Below, piece after piece: positions 43,974 through 53,116 of a stretch of 64,000 bases of DNA. The DNA comes from JAWQFO01 sp033436665 (GTDB lineage: Bacteria > Pseudomonadota > Alphaproteobacteria > Rhodobacterales > Rhodobacteraceae): the NCBI RefSeq assembly GCF_033436665.1, contig NZ_JAWQFO010000001.1, positions 828,250 to 892,249 of the forward strand, read 5' to 3'. Each line of letters begins with the position of its first letter. Within the stretch, counting starts at the first letter, position 1. The translations under genes were made by a program, and so were the position numbers. The notes under the pieces were generated by a model that was not told the origin of the DNA, did not search any database, and saw only the letters and a program-made list of their open reading frames with translations.

Positions 43974-44383
43974 GGCGCGTGCAGTCGACATACGCCGTGA
44001 TCGGCGCCGTCGTCATTCTCGGGGCCGGCTTGTATGCGCTGTCCGAGAACGATGGCGGCTCTGCACCGACGGACACCGGCGCAGTGATCGTGCCAAACCT
44101 GACTCCTCAACAGCAGGCTGGCAATGTCCTTTACGATGCGAATTGCGCGGCATGCCACGGGCCCAATGCATCGGGCTCGGACCAGGGCCCGCCGCTGGTG
44201 CACCCGATCTACGAGCCGAGCCATCACGGAGACATCGCTTTCCAGCTGGCGGCGCGCCAGGGCGTGCGCGCCCATCACTGGAAATTCGGAAACATGCCGG
44301 CCGTCGGCAACGTGTCTGACGACGACGTCGCTCAGATCACGGATTATGTCCGCGCCCTGCAACGGGCGAACGGGATAGATTGA
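43970..44383 (+). CDS. membrane-anchored c-type cytochrome
   Basis: A 137-residue protein with one N-terminal membrane anchor (STYAVIGAVVILGAGLYAL) and a heme-binding CAACH motif near residue 59; the distal methionine is probably in GNMPAVG. It starts with GTG overlapping the cueR stop and belongs to the copper operon, where it may accept electrons from or feed the multicopper oxidase. Confidence 0.9.
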   Translation: MRRVQSTYAVIGAVVILGAGLYALSENDGGSAPTDTGAVIVPNLTPQQQAGNVLYDANCAACHGPNASGSDQGPPLVHPIYEPSHHGDIAFQLAARQGVRAHHWKFGNMPAVGNVSDDDVAQITDYVRALQRANGID

Positions 44384-44394
44384 AGGAGGTGGCC

Positions 44395-44742
44395 ATGAAA
44401 TCGCACCTGGCCCTTGCAGTCGTCGCATCGCTTCTGAGCGGTGCGGTCCTTGCGCATTCCAGAAGCGAAAGTACCACGCCGACCGACGGCGCGAAGATCG
44501 CCGAGACGCCACAGATGATCCGCATGATCTTCGACGATCCCATGCGCATCACCACGGTACGTCTGGTGAATGCCGACGGTACCGAGATGCGGCTGGACGG
44601 CGGTACGGGATTGGAACCGTCGCTCGAATTTATCGCCGAACCCGCACCGCTGGCGCCCGGCAGCTACAGGGTGGAGTGGCGCGGGCTGGCCTCTGACGGG
44701 CACGCGATGAAGGGCAGCTTTTCCTTCGAAGTGACTGATTGA
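44395..44742 (+). CDS. copC: CopC-family copper-binding protein
   Basis: A 115-residue periplasmic CopC-domain protein. It has a signal peptide ending GAVLA before HSRSES, so a histidine becomes the first mature residue, as needed for CopC copper binding, and the C-terminal GLASDGHAMKGSFSFEV segment with another copper histidine. The start at 44395 follows AAGGAGGTGG. Confidence 0.92.
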   Translation: MKSHLALAVVASLLSGAVLAHSRSESTTPTDGAKIAETPQMIRMIFDDPMRITTVRLVNADGTEMRLDGGTGLEPSLEFIAEPAPLAPGSYRVEWRGLASDGHAMKGSFSFEVTD

Positions 44743-44748
44743 GCCGGG

Positions 44749-45708
44749 ATGCTTGCCGCGCTCAGCCAGGCCGATGCCGTCACGTGGTTTTCGATCGTCG
44801 TGAAAGCCCTTGCCTACGCGGCGACGCTCGGCTCGGTCGGCAGCGTTCTGGTGCTTGCGACGTTGCGCAAGTTGAGCGAGGGCGGCCGTGACGCGCTGCG
44901 TCTGACGGCGGTCTTCTTGGCCGTCGCGTCGGCCGTTTTCACGGCGCTGCGGCTGCCTGTGCGGGCAAGTTTCCTCATGGGCGGGACCCTGGACGGTGCC
45001 ACGGATCCCTTGATACTCGGCATGGTGACGCAGAGCCCGCTTGGAACAAGCGCAATCCTTCGCCTGACCGGCCTCGCGCTCATTTGCTGCGTGCTCTGGC
45101 GGACCAGACCTGGCCTGATTCTCGCCCTGCTCGGCGCGATCCTGGCGTCTGCTTCCTTTGCTCTGCGCGGTCATGCGCTCGGTGAACCGCAGATGATCCT
45201 CGGCACGCTCATCACCTTGCACATCCTCTGCCTCGCCTTCTGGGTTGGCGCCTTTGCGCCGCTGGCACGCGCAGCGCGAACCGACCCTCCCGTACGAGCC
45301 GGGGCGCTGGCGCACGAGTTCGGCAGTCGTGCGCTTTGGGCCGTCAGCATTGTCGTGCTTGCCGGAGGGGGCGCCCTGGGCCTTCTGGGCGCCGCCACAC
45401 CGTCCGCCTTGTTCACCCCCTACGGCCAGATGTTCGCACTCAAGCTCGTCCTCTTTGCCGGAGTTCTCGCGCTGGCCGGCCTCAACAAGCTGACGCTGAC
45501 CCCGGCCTTACTGGCCTCCGCACCGGGTGCCGGGGCGCGGCTTCGCCGCTCGATCGGCATCGAGGCGGGGCTGGTCGCGGGGATCCTTGTTACCACGGCG
45601 GCACTTACGACGCTCTTTTCACCGGCGGGCACCGATGACAGCCGGACGGCCGCTTCAGACATGCACCCTCACAGGACGGCGCATCAGACGATCGGAGACG
45701 TTCCATGA
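44749..45708 (+). CDS. copD: CopD-family copper transport membrane protein
   Basis: A 319-residue inner-membrane protein with eight or so hydrophobic segments and the CopD-type region LITLHILCLAFWVGAFAPLARAAR near residue 155, followed by FGSRALWAVSIVVLAGG. CopC-CopD pairs move copper across the inner membrane or into enzymes. It starts 7 nt after copC and overlaps the oxidase gene by 4 nt. Confidence 0.9.
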   Translation: MLAALSQADAVTWFSIVVKALAYAATLGSVGSVLVLATLRKLSEGGRDALRLTAVFLAVASAVFTALRLPVRASFLMGGTLDGATDPLILGMVTQSPLGTSAILRLTGLALICCVLWRTRPGLILALLGAILASASFALRGHALGEPQMILGTLITLHILCLAFWVGAFAPLARAARTDPPVRAGALAHEFGSRALWAVSIVVLAGGGALGLLGAATPSALFTPYGQMFALKLVLFAGVLALAGLNKLTLTPALLASAPGAGARLRRSIGIEAGLVAGILVTTAALTTLFSPAGTDDSRTAASDMHPHRTAHQTIGDVP

Positions 45709-47093
45709 CCGAACTGACACGCAGGCAATTCCATAGATCGGCGATCGGCGCAGCGGCGGTCGCCGCCCTTCCGGCCATCGCACGCCCTGCCACGGCACCG
45801 ATCCTGCAGGCGCGGGAAGGCAACGTGCGTTTGGCGCCGGAGGATTATCCGGAAACACGGATCTGGGGCTATGACGGCACGGTACCGGGCCCCGTCCTGC
45901 GCGCAAGGCAGGGGGAGCGGATGACGCAAATGTTCCGGAACGATCTTCCGCAGGCGTCGACTGTCCACTGGCACGGGATCCGGATCGCCAACGACATGGA
46001 CGGCGCAGCCGGGCTGACACAGCCGGCCGTCCCGCCGGGGAGCGACTTTTTCTACGATTTCGTGCTGCCGGACGCGGGCACCTATTGGTACCATCCGCAC
46101 AACCGGACCTTCGAGCAGATGGCGCGGGGGCTTTACGGCGCCTTGATCGTCGAAGAAGAAACCGGTGCCCCTGAGGTCGATATCGACGAGGTGCTTCTTC
46201 TCGACGACTGGCGCCTCACGGACAAGGCGCAGATTGCGGAAGACTTCGGCAACATGCACGACCGGGCGCACGCCGGGCGGATCGGCAACTGGATCACCGT
46301 GAACGCCGAAGGCGACTGGTCGCGCGCGGTTCCCCGTCACAGCCGCATGCGGTTGCGCCTCGTGAACACGGCGAATGCGCGCATTTTCAGCCTTGAGGCG
46401 CGTGGGCTGGACGGCTGGGTCGTTGCGCTGGACGGGATGCCTCTCGAGGCGTCGCAGCCTCTGGGCCGGATCACGCTCGCCCCGGCGCAACGGGTCGATC
46501 TCGTGGTCGACGTGGTGGCGGACGAAGGTGCGGAAGCGTTTCTTGTCAGCTTCGAGGCTGACGGCGGATACGCCATCGCCGCTTTCCCGGTCGCAGGCAC
46601 CGCCCGGGATGCCCGTCTTGCAGCGCCGGGCGCCTTGCCGGCAAACCCCGTCCCCGCCCTCGGGCCACTCGATACCGCGATCCGCACCGAGTTGCTGATG
46701 GAAGGCGGTGCCATGGGCGGCTTGCGCGGCGCCAAGCTGGACGGTCGCAGCATGGACATCCGCGACATGGCCGCGGCCGGGAAAGCCTGGGCTTTCAACG
46801 GCATGGCGGACATGGGTGAAACCCCGCTGCTGGAGGCCGGCATCGGCGACACCGTGCGGATCGTCATGAAAAACGACACCGCTTGGTCACACGGGATGCA
46901 TTTGCACGGGCACCACTTCCGGCAGATCGCGGCGGACGGTACGACTGGCCCGCTGCGCGACACCGTTCTTATGGGCAGCGGCGAGACCGTCGAAATCGCC
47001 TTTGTCGCGGACAACCCCGGCGACTGGCTTTTGCATTGTCACATGCTCGAGCACTCGGCCGGCGGGATGATGACCTGGCTGCGCGTCTCGTGA
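45705..47093 (+). CDS. multicopper oxidase (CueO/CopA-like)
   Basis: A 462-residue periplasmic oxidase exported by Tat (RRQFHRSAIGAAAVAAL). All copper-ligand motifs are present: STVHWHGIR, YWYHPHN, then HGMHLHGHHF and LLHCHMLEHSAGGM at the C terminus with the type 1 copper Cys and Met. It likely oxidises Cu(I) to Cu(II). It is the last gene of the copper operon. The protein has no long Met-rich insert like E. coli CueO. Confidence 0.93.
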   Translation: MTELTRRQFHRSAIGAAAVAALPAIARPATAPILQAREGNVRLAPEDYPETRIWGYDGTVPGPVLRARQGERMTQMFRNDLPQASTVHWHGIRIANDMDGAAGLTQPAVPPGSDFFYDFVLPDAGTYWYHPHNRTFEQMARGLYGALIVEEETGAPEVDIDEVLLLDDWRLTDKAQIAEDFGNMHDRAHAGRIGNWITVNAEGDWSRAVPRHSRMRLRLVNTANARIFSLEARGLDGWVVALDGMPLEASQPLGRITLAPAQRVDLVVDVVADEGAEAFLVSFEADGGYAIAAFPVAGTARDARLAAPGALPANPVPALGPLDTAIRTELLMEGGAMGGLRGAKLDGRSMDIRDMAAAGKAWAFNGMADMGETPLLEAGIGDTVRIVMKNDTAWSHGMHLHGHHFRQIAADGTTGPLRDTVLMGSGETVEIAFVADNPGDWLLHCHMLEHSAGGMMTWLRVS

Positions 47094-47324
47094 CACCGCG
47101 CTTCGGGTTGCCCACCCGCAGCGGCCGCCTGATCGGAACGGCCGCGGCGAAAGGTGATGCTGCGGCGCGACGTGTGCGGAAAAAGACAGACACCGTTTCG
47201 GACGCCGTCTCTGCATGATCGGCATTCCGGTGTCCGACAAATCGCCGCTTTCCGGCAACCAGCCTGGTGTTCTGCGGGCCCAAACGCTGAGACCGGTCGC
47301 GTCGCCTGCCCGACCCCTGCCGCG

Positions 47325-48455
47325 TCAGCAGCGGCCAGGGGCGTCTGGCCATGCCCTCGGGGCAGCGCGATGCCCGCAGGACCACGTCGCCATCTTCAAG
47401 CCATAGGCGATCCACGCTGCGGCATCCCCGGCGGCGACAGGTGGCACCCAGAAAGCATCTTTCGAAGTGACCGGGACCGGACCCGCGTCGTAGTTGATCG
47501 TACGCCGACCTTCGGTGAAAGCGTCCAGGCTTTGCCCCCATGCCTCTTCGGGCCAGTGCAAAGCCACGCTTCTGCGGGCCGGGTCGTAATCCGCGGTGAA
47601 GAGCGTCCCGAAACCCTGCGCATGTCCGCGCTGATAGAGCGGAGGCGCGAGGAAAGCCTCGTGAAGAGCGGACGGCCGCATGTCTTCGGAAAGCATTTGT
47701 GCGAGGTGGATTCGCCGTTCGATGGTGCGGGTGAACCCCGGCCGCTCGGCGGGCTCGGTGCCATGCTGGTGATTGGTTGCGATGGCGCGATCCATCCGCC
47801 GCACACCGCCTCCCGGCGCCAGCTCGAGCGAGGCAACACGTCCCGATGCATCAGCGAGAACGAGATTGTAGGCCATGTGCGAAGGCAGCCGCGCAAGTGT
47901 CGCCTCGGCCGCCCCGACCGTGTCGCAGGTCTCGAGAAGATAGCGCACGATATGGGTGATCCCGAAGCCGCGCCCTGCCGTTCCCCGCCCGCCAAAGGCC
48001 AGCGCGACCGCCAGACCGGCATCGTTGATGCCATCCGACAAGCCCCAGAGAAACTCGACCATGCCCATGACCGGACGCCGCCATGCGCTTTTCAGCAAGA
48101 ACCCTTCGTTGAGGTCGGGTGAGAGGTCGTAGTTGCGCACGAGGCGGACTTCACCACCCTTTGCATGAGCCGCCAGCGAGCAGCCGCCGAGATAGGCCGG
48201 CGGACACCACCCCGACAGGAACCGCGCGGCCCGGTCCTCGGTCCCCACCAGCGCCGTCAGTTCCGCATGGATCGGAACGAGTTCCGGCATGTGTCGACGG
48301 AGCGCCGCCTCGCACTCGGCCCGCGACGGTCCGCGGTCTCCGCCCCGTGCGGTGAACCACGCCTCGTAGTCCGGCCAGGACCAGTTCCAGCGCCGCAGCC
48401 ACTTGCGGCCAGGGCGTGCCTCGTCGACCGCCTCGAAGGTCAGCGCGCCGCTCAC
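47325..48455 (-). CDS. C45-family acyltransferase/peptidase
   Basis: A 376-residue protein of the acyl-CoA:6-aminopenicillanate acyltransferase (C45, Ntn-hydrolase) family. The catalytic cysteine exposed by self-cleavage is in GGCSLAA near residue 95, and the downstream region LVRNYDLSPD and GLSDGINDAGLAVAL fits the family. The start is a GTG at 48455 with GGAGGG upstream, overlapping the stop of the esterase gene (GTGA). Natural substrates in bacteria are poorly known. Confidence 0.82.
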   Translation of the reverse strand: MSGALTFEAVDEARPGRKWLRRWNWSWPDYEAWFTARGGDRGPSRAECEAALRRHMPELVPIHAELTALVGTEDRAARFLSGWCPPAYLGGCSLAAHAKGGEVRLVRNYDLSPDLNEGFLLKSAWRRPVMGMVEFLWGLSDGINDAGLAVALAFGGRGTAGRGFGITHIVRYLLETCDTVGAAEATLARLPSHMAYNLVLADASGRVASLELAPGGGVRRMDRAIATNHQHGTEPAERPGFTRTIERRIHLAQMLSEDMRPSALHEAFLAPPLYQRGHAQGFGTLFTADYDPARRSVALHWPEEAWGQSLDAFTEGRRTINYDAGPVPVTSKDAFWVPPVAAGDAAAWIAYGLKMATWSCGHRAAPRAWPDAPGRC

Positions 48456-49543
48456 TTTCCCTCCTCCGCCGCGCCTTCGAGGAAGAACCGCGTCATTTCC
48501 GCCGTAGCGTCCGGACCGGTCGGATCGGTATAGCTGCCTTCGGCCGCGCCTCCTGACCACGCGTGGGCAACGCCGGCCAGCGACCATTTCTCCGCCACCG
48601 TCACGCCGCTCTGATCCTTGTAGAGCGTGACCCTCGCACCGACCGTAGCGCCGTCCTCGACCTCCGAATAGCGTCCTGTCCCGAGAGCCCCGGCAATCAC
48701 CGCATCGGCGTTCGCCGGCGCTACGGTGTGATCGGCCTCACCGTGAAAGACGATGCTGCGCACCGGCACCGGGTTGCGTCCGGCCCCGGATCGCGTGGAA
48801 CCGCGCATGGCCGCGAAAGCGCTCGTCAGGTCGCTGGCCGCACCGGGCGCCAGTCCGGAATGCACGCCCACGGCCGAGAAGACATCGGGATGCGTGCGCC
48901 CGAGAATGGCTGCCATGGCACCGCCTGCCGAAAGTCCCGCGGCGAATATCCGCTTTTCGAGACCGCCGAATTCCTCGGCCATCTGCAGGGCGAGGTCGGC
49001 CAGCAAGGCGGGCTCGCCCGATTGGCGCGACTGATGTTCGGGCAGAAACCAGTTCCAGCACCCCATCTGGTTCGCCTGCCGGCTTTGATCGACATAGACC
49101 ACGACAAGGTTCTGTGCCTCGGCCTCGAAGTTCATCTGCGTGCCCACGGCGAAATCGTCGGCATTTTGCGTGCAACCATGCAGCATCAGCAAAAGACCCG
49201 ATGGCACGGTCTGTCGCGCGGACGGAACGAAAAGTCGAAACTCCCGCGCTCCGAAGGCCGAAGAATGCGTTCTTGCCTCGTAGCGCGCGCCATCCGGGAT
49301 GGCTGGTGCAACTTGGGGTCTTCGGAGGTTATCCGGCCGAAGCCCAGCGCGTCCTGAAAGCGTGTCGACAACCTCTTTCAGACTTTTCCTGGACTTGGGT
49401 CTGGTCGCGGTATCGTCCTGCATCGTCGCGGCCTGCTCGGTGCCACGAAGCGTTCTCTGGATGTGACGCGTGGCTTCCATGGTGGAGCCGGCGCGCGTGA
49501 GTTCGAGCGCCCGGCACATGGCCGACGCAAGCTGATCGTTCAT
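48452..49543 (-). CDS. PHB-depolymerase-family esterase
   Basis: A 363-residue alpha/beta hydrolase of the PHB depolymerase/feruloyl esterase group, with the lipase-box nucleophile in GLSAGGAMA, oxyanion region MLHGCTQNADDFA, and HGEADHTVAP. It has an unusual N-terminal helical extension (MNDQLASAMCRALELTRAG) and no signal peptide, so it may act inside the cell, for example on stored polymer or esters. It is coupled to the C45 gene by a 4-nt overlap and follows the regulator by 29 nt. Confidence 0.85.
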   Translation of the reverse strand: MNDQLASAMCRALELTRAGSTMEATRHIQRTLRGTEQAATMQDDTATRPKSRKSLKEVVDTLSGRAGLRPDNLRRPQVAPAIPDGARYEARTHSSAFGAREFRLFVPSARQTVPSGLLLMLHGCTQNADDFAVGTQMNFEAEAQNLVVVYVDQSRQANQMGCWNWFLPEHQSRQSGEPALLADLALQMAEEFGGLEKRIFAAGLSAGGAMAAILGRTHPDVFSAVGVHSGLAPGAASDLTSAFAAMRGSTRSGAGRNPVPVRSIVFHGEADHTVAPANADAVIAGALGTGRYSEVEDGATVGARVTLYKDQSGVTVAEKWSLAGVAHAWSGGAAEGSYTDPTGPDATAEMTRFFLEGAAEEGK

Positions 49544-49572
49544 GAAAATTTCCTTTCAGACGAGGCACAGCC

Positions 49573-49983
49573 TCAAATGATGCGGTCCTTAAGGGCCGCC
49601 TTGACCGCGCTTGGCGCCTGCAGGGCGCCAAGTACATGGATAGAGCCGATCGTCGCCAGCGCGAGGTCAGCCGGGACATCCGCGGCGATCCGCGCGAGGC
49701 CGACTACCCGGATATCAAGCTTCTCGTTTTCCGCGCGCGCCGCCTCCAGATCGTCCCGGGTCAGATCGAGCAGGCCGACCTCCAGCCGTTGCCGTTTGAC
49801 GGAGCGCGAGACCTGCTCCTGTTGCGCGGTCAGCTGGTTTCGGATGGCCGTGCGAATAAAGTCCGTGCGGTTGGAATAGAACCCGTCCCGCACCAAGAGG
49901 TCGATCCGGCCGAGATCGACATGCCCGAGGTTGATCGTGATCTTCTCGTTGTCCGCAGGACGCAGTTGGTGAACCTTCGCCAT
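49573..49983 (-). CDS. ribbon-helix-helix regulator
   Basis: A 136-residue protein whose residues about 14-50 (ITINLGHVDLGRIDLLVRDGFYSNRTDFIRTAIRNQL) form a ribbon-helix-helix DNA-binding domain of the CopG/MetJ type. The rest is helical and probably a regulatory or dimer part. It begins the esterase-C45 operon, and an inverted repeat lies directly upstream. Effector unknown. Confidence 0.85.
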   Translation of the reverse strand: MAKVHQLRPADNEKITINLGHVDLGRIDLLVRDGFYSNRTDFIRTAIRNQLTAQQEQVSRSVKRQRLEVGLLDLTRDDLEAARAENEKLDIRVVGLARIAADVPADLALATIGSIHVLGALQAPSAVKAALKDRII

Positions 49984-49992
49984 TCAAATCTC

Positions 49993-50017
49993 CATCTACA
50001 TGGATGGTATGTAGATG
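49993..50017. promoter_or_regulatory. inverted repeat, candidate RHH operator
   Basis: CATCTACAT-N7-ATGTAGATG, perfect 9-bp arms, beginning 10 nt upstream of the regulator start codon. This position and symmetry are what self-regulating RHH repressors use. Confidence 0.7.
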
Positions 50018-50219
50018 GCATATTTGTGAGGTTCAAGCCATGAGAGCGCAGCCGGCTCGCGAGGCTTTGCTTTATCGGCACCCGCACTGTCGCGTCGGCG
50101 CAGAGGCTCGCCTCACCTAAACCGCAACGTTCGCGCGCTGTCGCCCGGTGACGAACTAGCAACGAACCGTCGCCGCCTGTGCAATTCTGCACCGGAGGCC
50201 CATCAGCGACAGTTCGCCG

Positions 50220-50882
50220 TCAGTTCAGATCGGCGTCTTTCCAGTACCGCGTGCCGGATGCATTGGCATTTATACGCCAGCCCGTCTTGCTCAGAACGAA
50301 GAACGAACGCCCGGCGGTGAACTGAACTTCCGATCGCGTTCGGTCCTCGCCCTGCATCACGCCTGCGTCCATCGAAGCATCGTAGCCGTTTTCAACGAAC
50401 CGTTCGAAATCGGTCGGTGTTTCGAACATGATGACGAACTGCGATTCGAACCCGCCGATCCCGAAGGCCGCTCCGGCGCCGCCCGTTCCCATCTGCATGT
50501 AGGTCCGCGCCCCGTCGGGGATCGATACCGCAACGCCACGCCCATAACCGGCCGACAGCGGGAACACCGAGATCCGGCGCATGTCGAAAACCGCGTACCC
50601 CGCGCTTGCCGCGAAGGTCTCGGCCGCCACCTGGTTCTCGGCAAGCAGCCGTGCCAGAACCTCATCCGCGATCCGGTCCAGCTTCGCGCGTGTCGCGTCG
50701 GGCGTCTCTTCGTCGCGCACAAGCTCCCCGGTTGACTGTACCGCGTCCTCGACCGCGTCGGCGCCCTTGCGCGCAACCTCTCCGGCTTTTCGAGCGCCCT
50801 GCTTGATATTGTCGAGCAGCCCCTGCGCGGACGCGGGCGCCGCAAGCGTCGCGCATGTCGCCAACAAGAAAATGATCTTCAT
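50220..50882 (-). CDS. SYLF-domain (YSC84-like) periplasmic protein
   Basis: A 220-residue protein with a signal peptide (MKIIFLLATCATLAAPASAQ), an amphipathic region rich in Lys/Ala (LLDNIKQGARKAGEVARKGADAVEDA), and a SYLF-type domain (AVFDMRRISVFPLSAGYGRGVAV ... QMGTGGAGAAFGIGGFESQFVIMFE). SYLF proteins bind lipids in eukaryotes; bacterial roles are unclear. Monocistronic. Confidence 0.85.
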   Translation of the reverse strand: MKIIFLLATCATLAAPASAQGLLDNIKQGARKAGEVARKGADAVEDAVQSTGELVRDEETPDATRAKLDRIADEVLARLLAENQVAAETFAASAGYAVFDMRRISVFPLSAGYGRGVAVSIPDGARTYMQMGTGGAGAAFGIGGFESQFVIMFETPTDFERFVENGYDASMDAGVMQGEDRTRSEVQFTAGRSFFVLSKTGWRINANASGTRYWKDADLN

Positions 50883-51395
50883 CTGTCGCCTCGCATGATC
50901 GTCCCCGGTTCGACCCGGCGCTTGAAGCGTCCAGTGACCGGCCTCAGGGAGGAGTCTGGTCCGAAAAGACCGACCGCGCCAGAAAAATGAGGCTGGTTCC
51001 AGGTATCCGCGCGTCTGCGTGGGTGCGCATCGTTTGAGACCTGAAGGAATACGAGACTGATCGCACCCAGGCGCGGGCTGCCAAAATCGAAGCGCTGGGC
51101 TCTGTTGGTCGACTACCCGGCACGGGACGCAAGGCACTGGGCGACAGGCCGGATCTTGACCTCCTAGCCGCACCATGGAGAGCATCCACTACCTCCGACG
51201 TCTCGATGGTTCGCAGCACGTGGAACAGCGCTGACGGTTGCTTTGGCAGGGTGCAGGCATTGTATGCGGCCTTCGATCGCCTCGAGCCGCCCTGCTCTCT
51301 TTCAAAGGTTACTTTGAAGCACCGCCGGCAAATTCAGGTGCCCGTCGCGCCCTCGCAATGCAGACGTCTCGGATTAACACCGCACAGCGTGCCGC
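50883..51395. other. 513-nt region with no convincing gene
   Basis: Between the SYLF gene and the LysR-type regulator. A plus-strand frame open from about 51043 to 51421 (with YETDRTQARAAKIEALG) has a protein-like amino-acid mix but lacks a start and match that I can recognise; it could be a gene relic. Confidence 0.4.
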
Positions 51396-52328
51396 CTACT
51401 CGACCTTCACGATTGACCTGAAACGCTCCTCGGCAACCGTGCGCGCAATGCGGCCGATCAGGTCGATCACCTTCCTGTGCGATGCGCGCCGTCGCCAGAC
51501 CAGGCCAATCGACCGTGTCACCCGGTCTCCTCGAAACGGCAGTATGGCCACATCGCCATCGTCCTTGGAGACTTCGGACTGAACGTAGAGTGCCGGAAGA
51601 AAGCTCAGGCCCATGTCGAGGGCTGTCATCTGCCGCAAAGCGTCCAGGCTCGTTCCCTCGTAATCCTGCCGAAGATTGGCCCCGAGTTGCTGGCAAAGGT
51701 CGACGATCTGGTTGTGCAGAAGGTACGTCTCGGAAAGCGCCAGAACGTCCTGCCCGGCGAGGTCCGCATCCCGTATCGCCGACGCCGACGCGAAACGGTG
51801 GTCCTGCGCGACGGCAAGTTTCAGCGGTTCGCGAAACAGCCTGCGGACTTCGACATCCGCGGAACTGACCGGAAGCTGCGTCAGGATCAAATCATGCCGC
51901 CCGTTCAAGAGTTCGTCCTGCAGGACCCGTGGCGCCGCATCGCGTACCACGATCTTCAACGATGGATGCTCGCGATGCAGATGCCGCATCACGTAGGGCA
52001 GAAAATATGGTCCGATCGTTGGCGTCGAACCCATCCTTATCGTCCCACCGATCCCGCCCTTCGCCTCGTCGACCAGCTCACGCAGCACGTCGACTTCGGA
52101 CAGCACCTTGCGGGCCTGCGCGAGAACTGCGCGTCCGTTCGGAGTCAGAACGGCACCGCGCTGGCCGCGCTCCACGAGGTCGAGGCCAAGCACCCCTTCC
52201 AGTCCGAGGATCTGCTGGCTGAGTGACGGCTGGCTGATGCCGACGCGCTCGGCGGCCTTGCGGTAGTGCTTGGTATCCGCCAGCGCGACGAAGTAGAGAA
52301 GCTGTTTGAGGGTGAGGTCGCCGGGCAT
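51396..52328 (-). CDS. OxyR-like LysR-family regulator lacking the peroxidatic cysteine
   Basis: A 310-residue LysR regulator. The DNA-binding part (LTLKQLLYFVALADTKHYRKAAERVGISQPSLSQQI) and the effector domain follow OxyR closely: LALSETYLLHNQIVDLCQQLGA aligns without gaps to the OxyR redox loop. There the peroxide-sensing cysteine (Cys199 in E. coli) is a leucine, while the resolving cysteine position is kept. It is therefore probably not a standard peroxide sensor. Start at 52328 (MPGDLTLKQ). Divergent from the small DUF465-type gene. Confidence 0.88.
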   Translation of the reverse strand: MPGDLTLKQLLYFVALADTKHYRKAAERVGISQPSLSQQILGLEGVLGLDLVERGQRGAVLTPNGRAVLAQARKVLSEVDVLRELVDEAKGGIGGTIRMGSTPTIGPYFLPYVMRHLHREHPSLKIVVRDAAPRVLQDELLNGRHDLILTQLPVSSADVEVRRLFREPLKLAVAQDHRFASASAIRDADLAGQDVLALSETYLLHNQIVDLCQQLGANLRQDYEGTSLDALRQMTALDMGLSFLPALYVQSEVSKDDGDVAILPFRGDRVTRSIGLVWRRRASHRKVIDLIGRIARTVAEERFRSIVKVE

Positions 52329-52357
52329 CTCGGATCCTGGTTTTGCACGCAAATTAA

Positions 52358-52372
52358 ATTGGATTTTCCAAT
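52358..52372. promoter_or_regulatory. candidate LysR-type site
   Basis: ATTGGA-TTT-TCCAAT, perfect 6-bp arms, 30 nt upstream of the LysR gene in the divergent region. The T-N11-A frame of LysR sites is present. Confidence 0.45.
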
Positions 52373-52607
52373 CGACTTTGCAATGGCACTCGGACAACGC
52401 GACCGGCACAAAAAAACTCTGCGCCTATGCGGGCCGGTCGTGCGCGGTTGCCCGAGGTATCGCACGAAGATGGTCAAAATTTGATTGGCAAAACCTATCC
52501 AGTTTTCTGGCGAGCCCATCTTCATCGGCACGCGTCGGTGTCCATATCCGTGGGGCAGACCTGACACGGCATGCGATATCAACGATCAGCACATGAGGAG
52601 AAAACAC

Positions 52608-52844
52608 GTGACTTCGAGAGCCCGGATCAAGCCCTTTTCTGTCGAGACAAGACTGGCCAAGCTGCGTGCGCGGCATCAGGAACTGAAGGCGCGTATCAAT
52701 CAAGAGCGTCAGCGTCCGGCCCCGTGCAGCATCTCGTTGCAGACGCTCAAGCGGAAACGGCTGATCATCAAGGACGAGATCGCCCGCTTTGACGGTCTGC
52801 TGCGCACGATCGGCGCCTCCCGCGCCCCGCATGTCAGCGCGTAG
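52608..52844 (+). CDS. DUF465 (YdcH-like) small protein
   Basis: A 78-residue helical, basic protein. The C-terminal LQTLKRKRLIIKDEIARFDGL matches the LKKRKLxLKDEI signature of DUF465/YdcH. GTG start at 52608 is preferred because AGGAG lies 7 nt upstream; an ATG at 52593 is an alternative. Function unknown. The next small gene starts 10 nt after its stop. Confidence 0.75.
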   Translation: MTSRARIKPFSVETRLAKLRARHQELKARINQERQRPAPCSISLQTLKRKRLIIKDEIARFDGLLRTIGASRAPHVSA

Positions 52845-52854
52845 GGGGATCACG

Positions 52855-52989
52855 ATGTTCTTTCGTTTTTTCTTCCTGAATTCGGGCTTGCGCCGGTTTC
52901 ACAGCACCGATTTGGGCGACATGCGCCGCGCGATCCTGGAAGAGGATCAAGACGGGCCGGATGGCGGCAGCGCGGATATCTCCAGATAA
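52855..52989 (+). CDS. possible 44-residue small protein
   Basis: An open frame MFFRFFFLNSGLRRFH... with a GGGGGA ribosome-like site 7 nt before the ATG, 10 nt after the DUF465-type gene. The N terminus is hydrophobic (FFRFFFL) and the C terminus acidic (EEDQDGPDGG). No family recognised; translation is uncertain. Confidence 0.4.
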   Translation: MFFRFFFLNSGLRRFHSTDLGDMRRAILEEDQDGPDGGSADISR

Positions 52990-53116
52990 CCCGAACAAGG
53001 GCGACGGTCATGACGTCGCCCATCTGGATTGGAGGCAGAAACGCGCGGACGGGTCGCACGCTTTTCAGACACGGCGGATATTTCGCTTCCAACACAGCCT
53101 CCGCGCTTAAGCCACC

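Noticed and set aside
51043..51421. Protein-like open frame between the SYLF and LysR genes
   Set aside because: No start codon with a ribosome site, no recognised family and the downstream half is Arg/Pro-rich; at most a relic.
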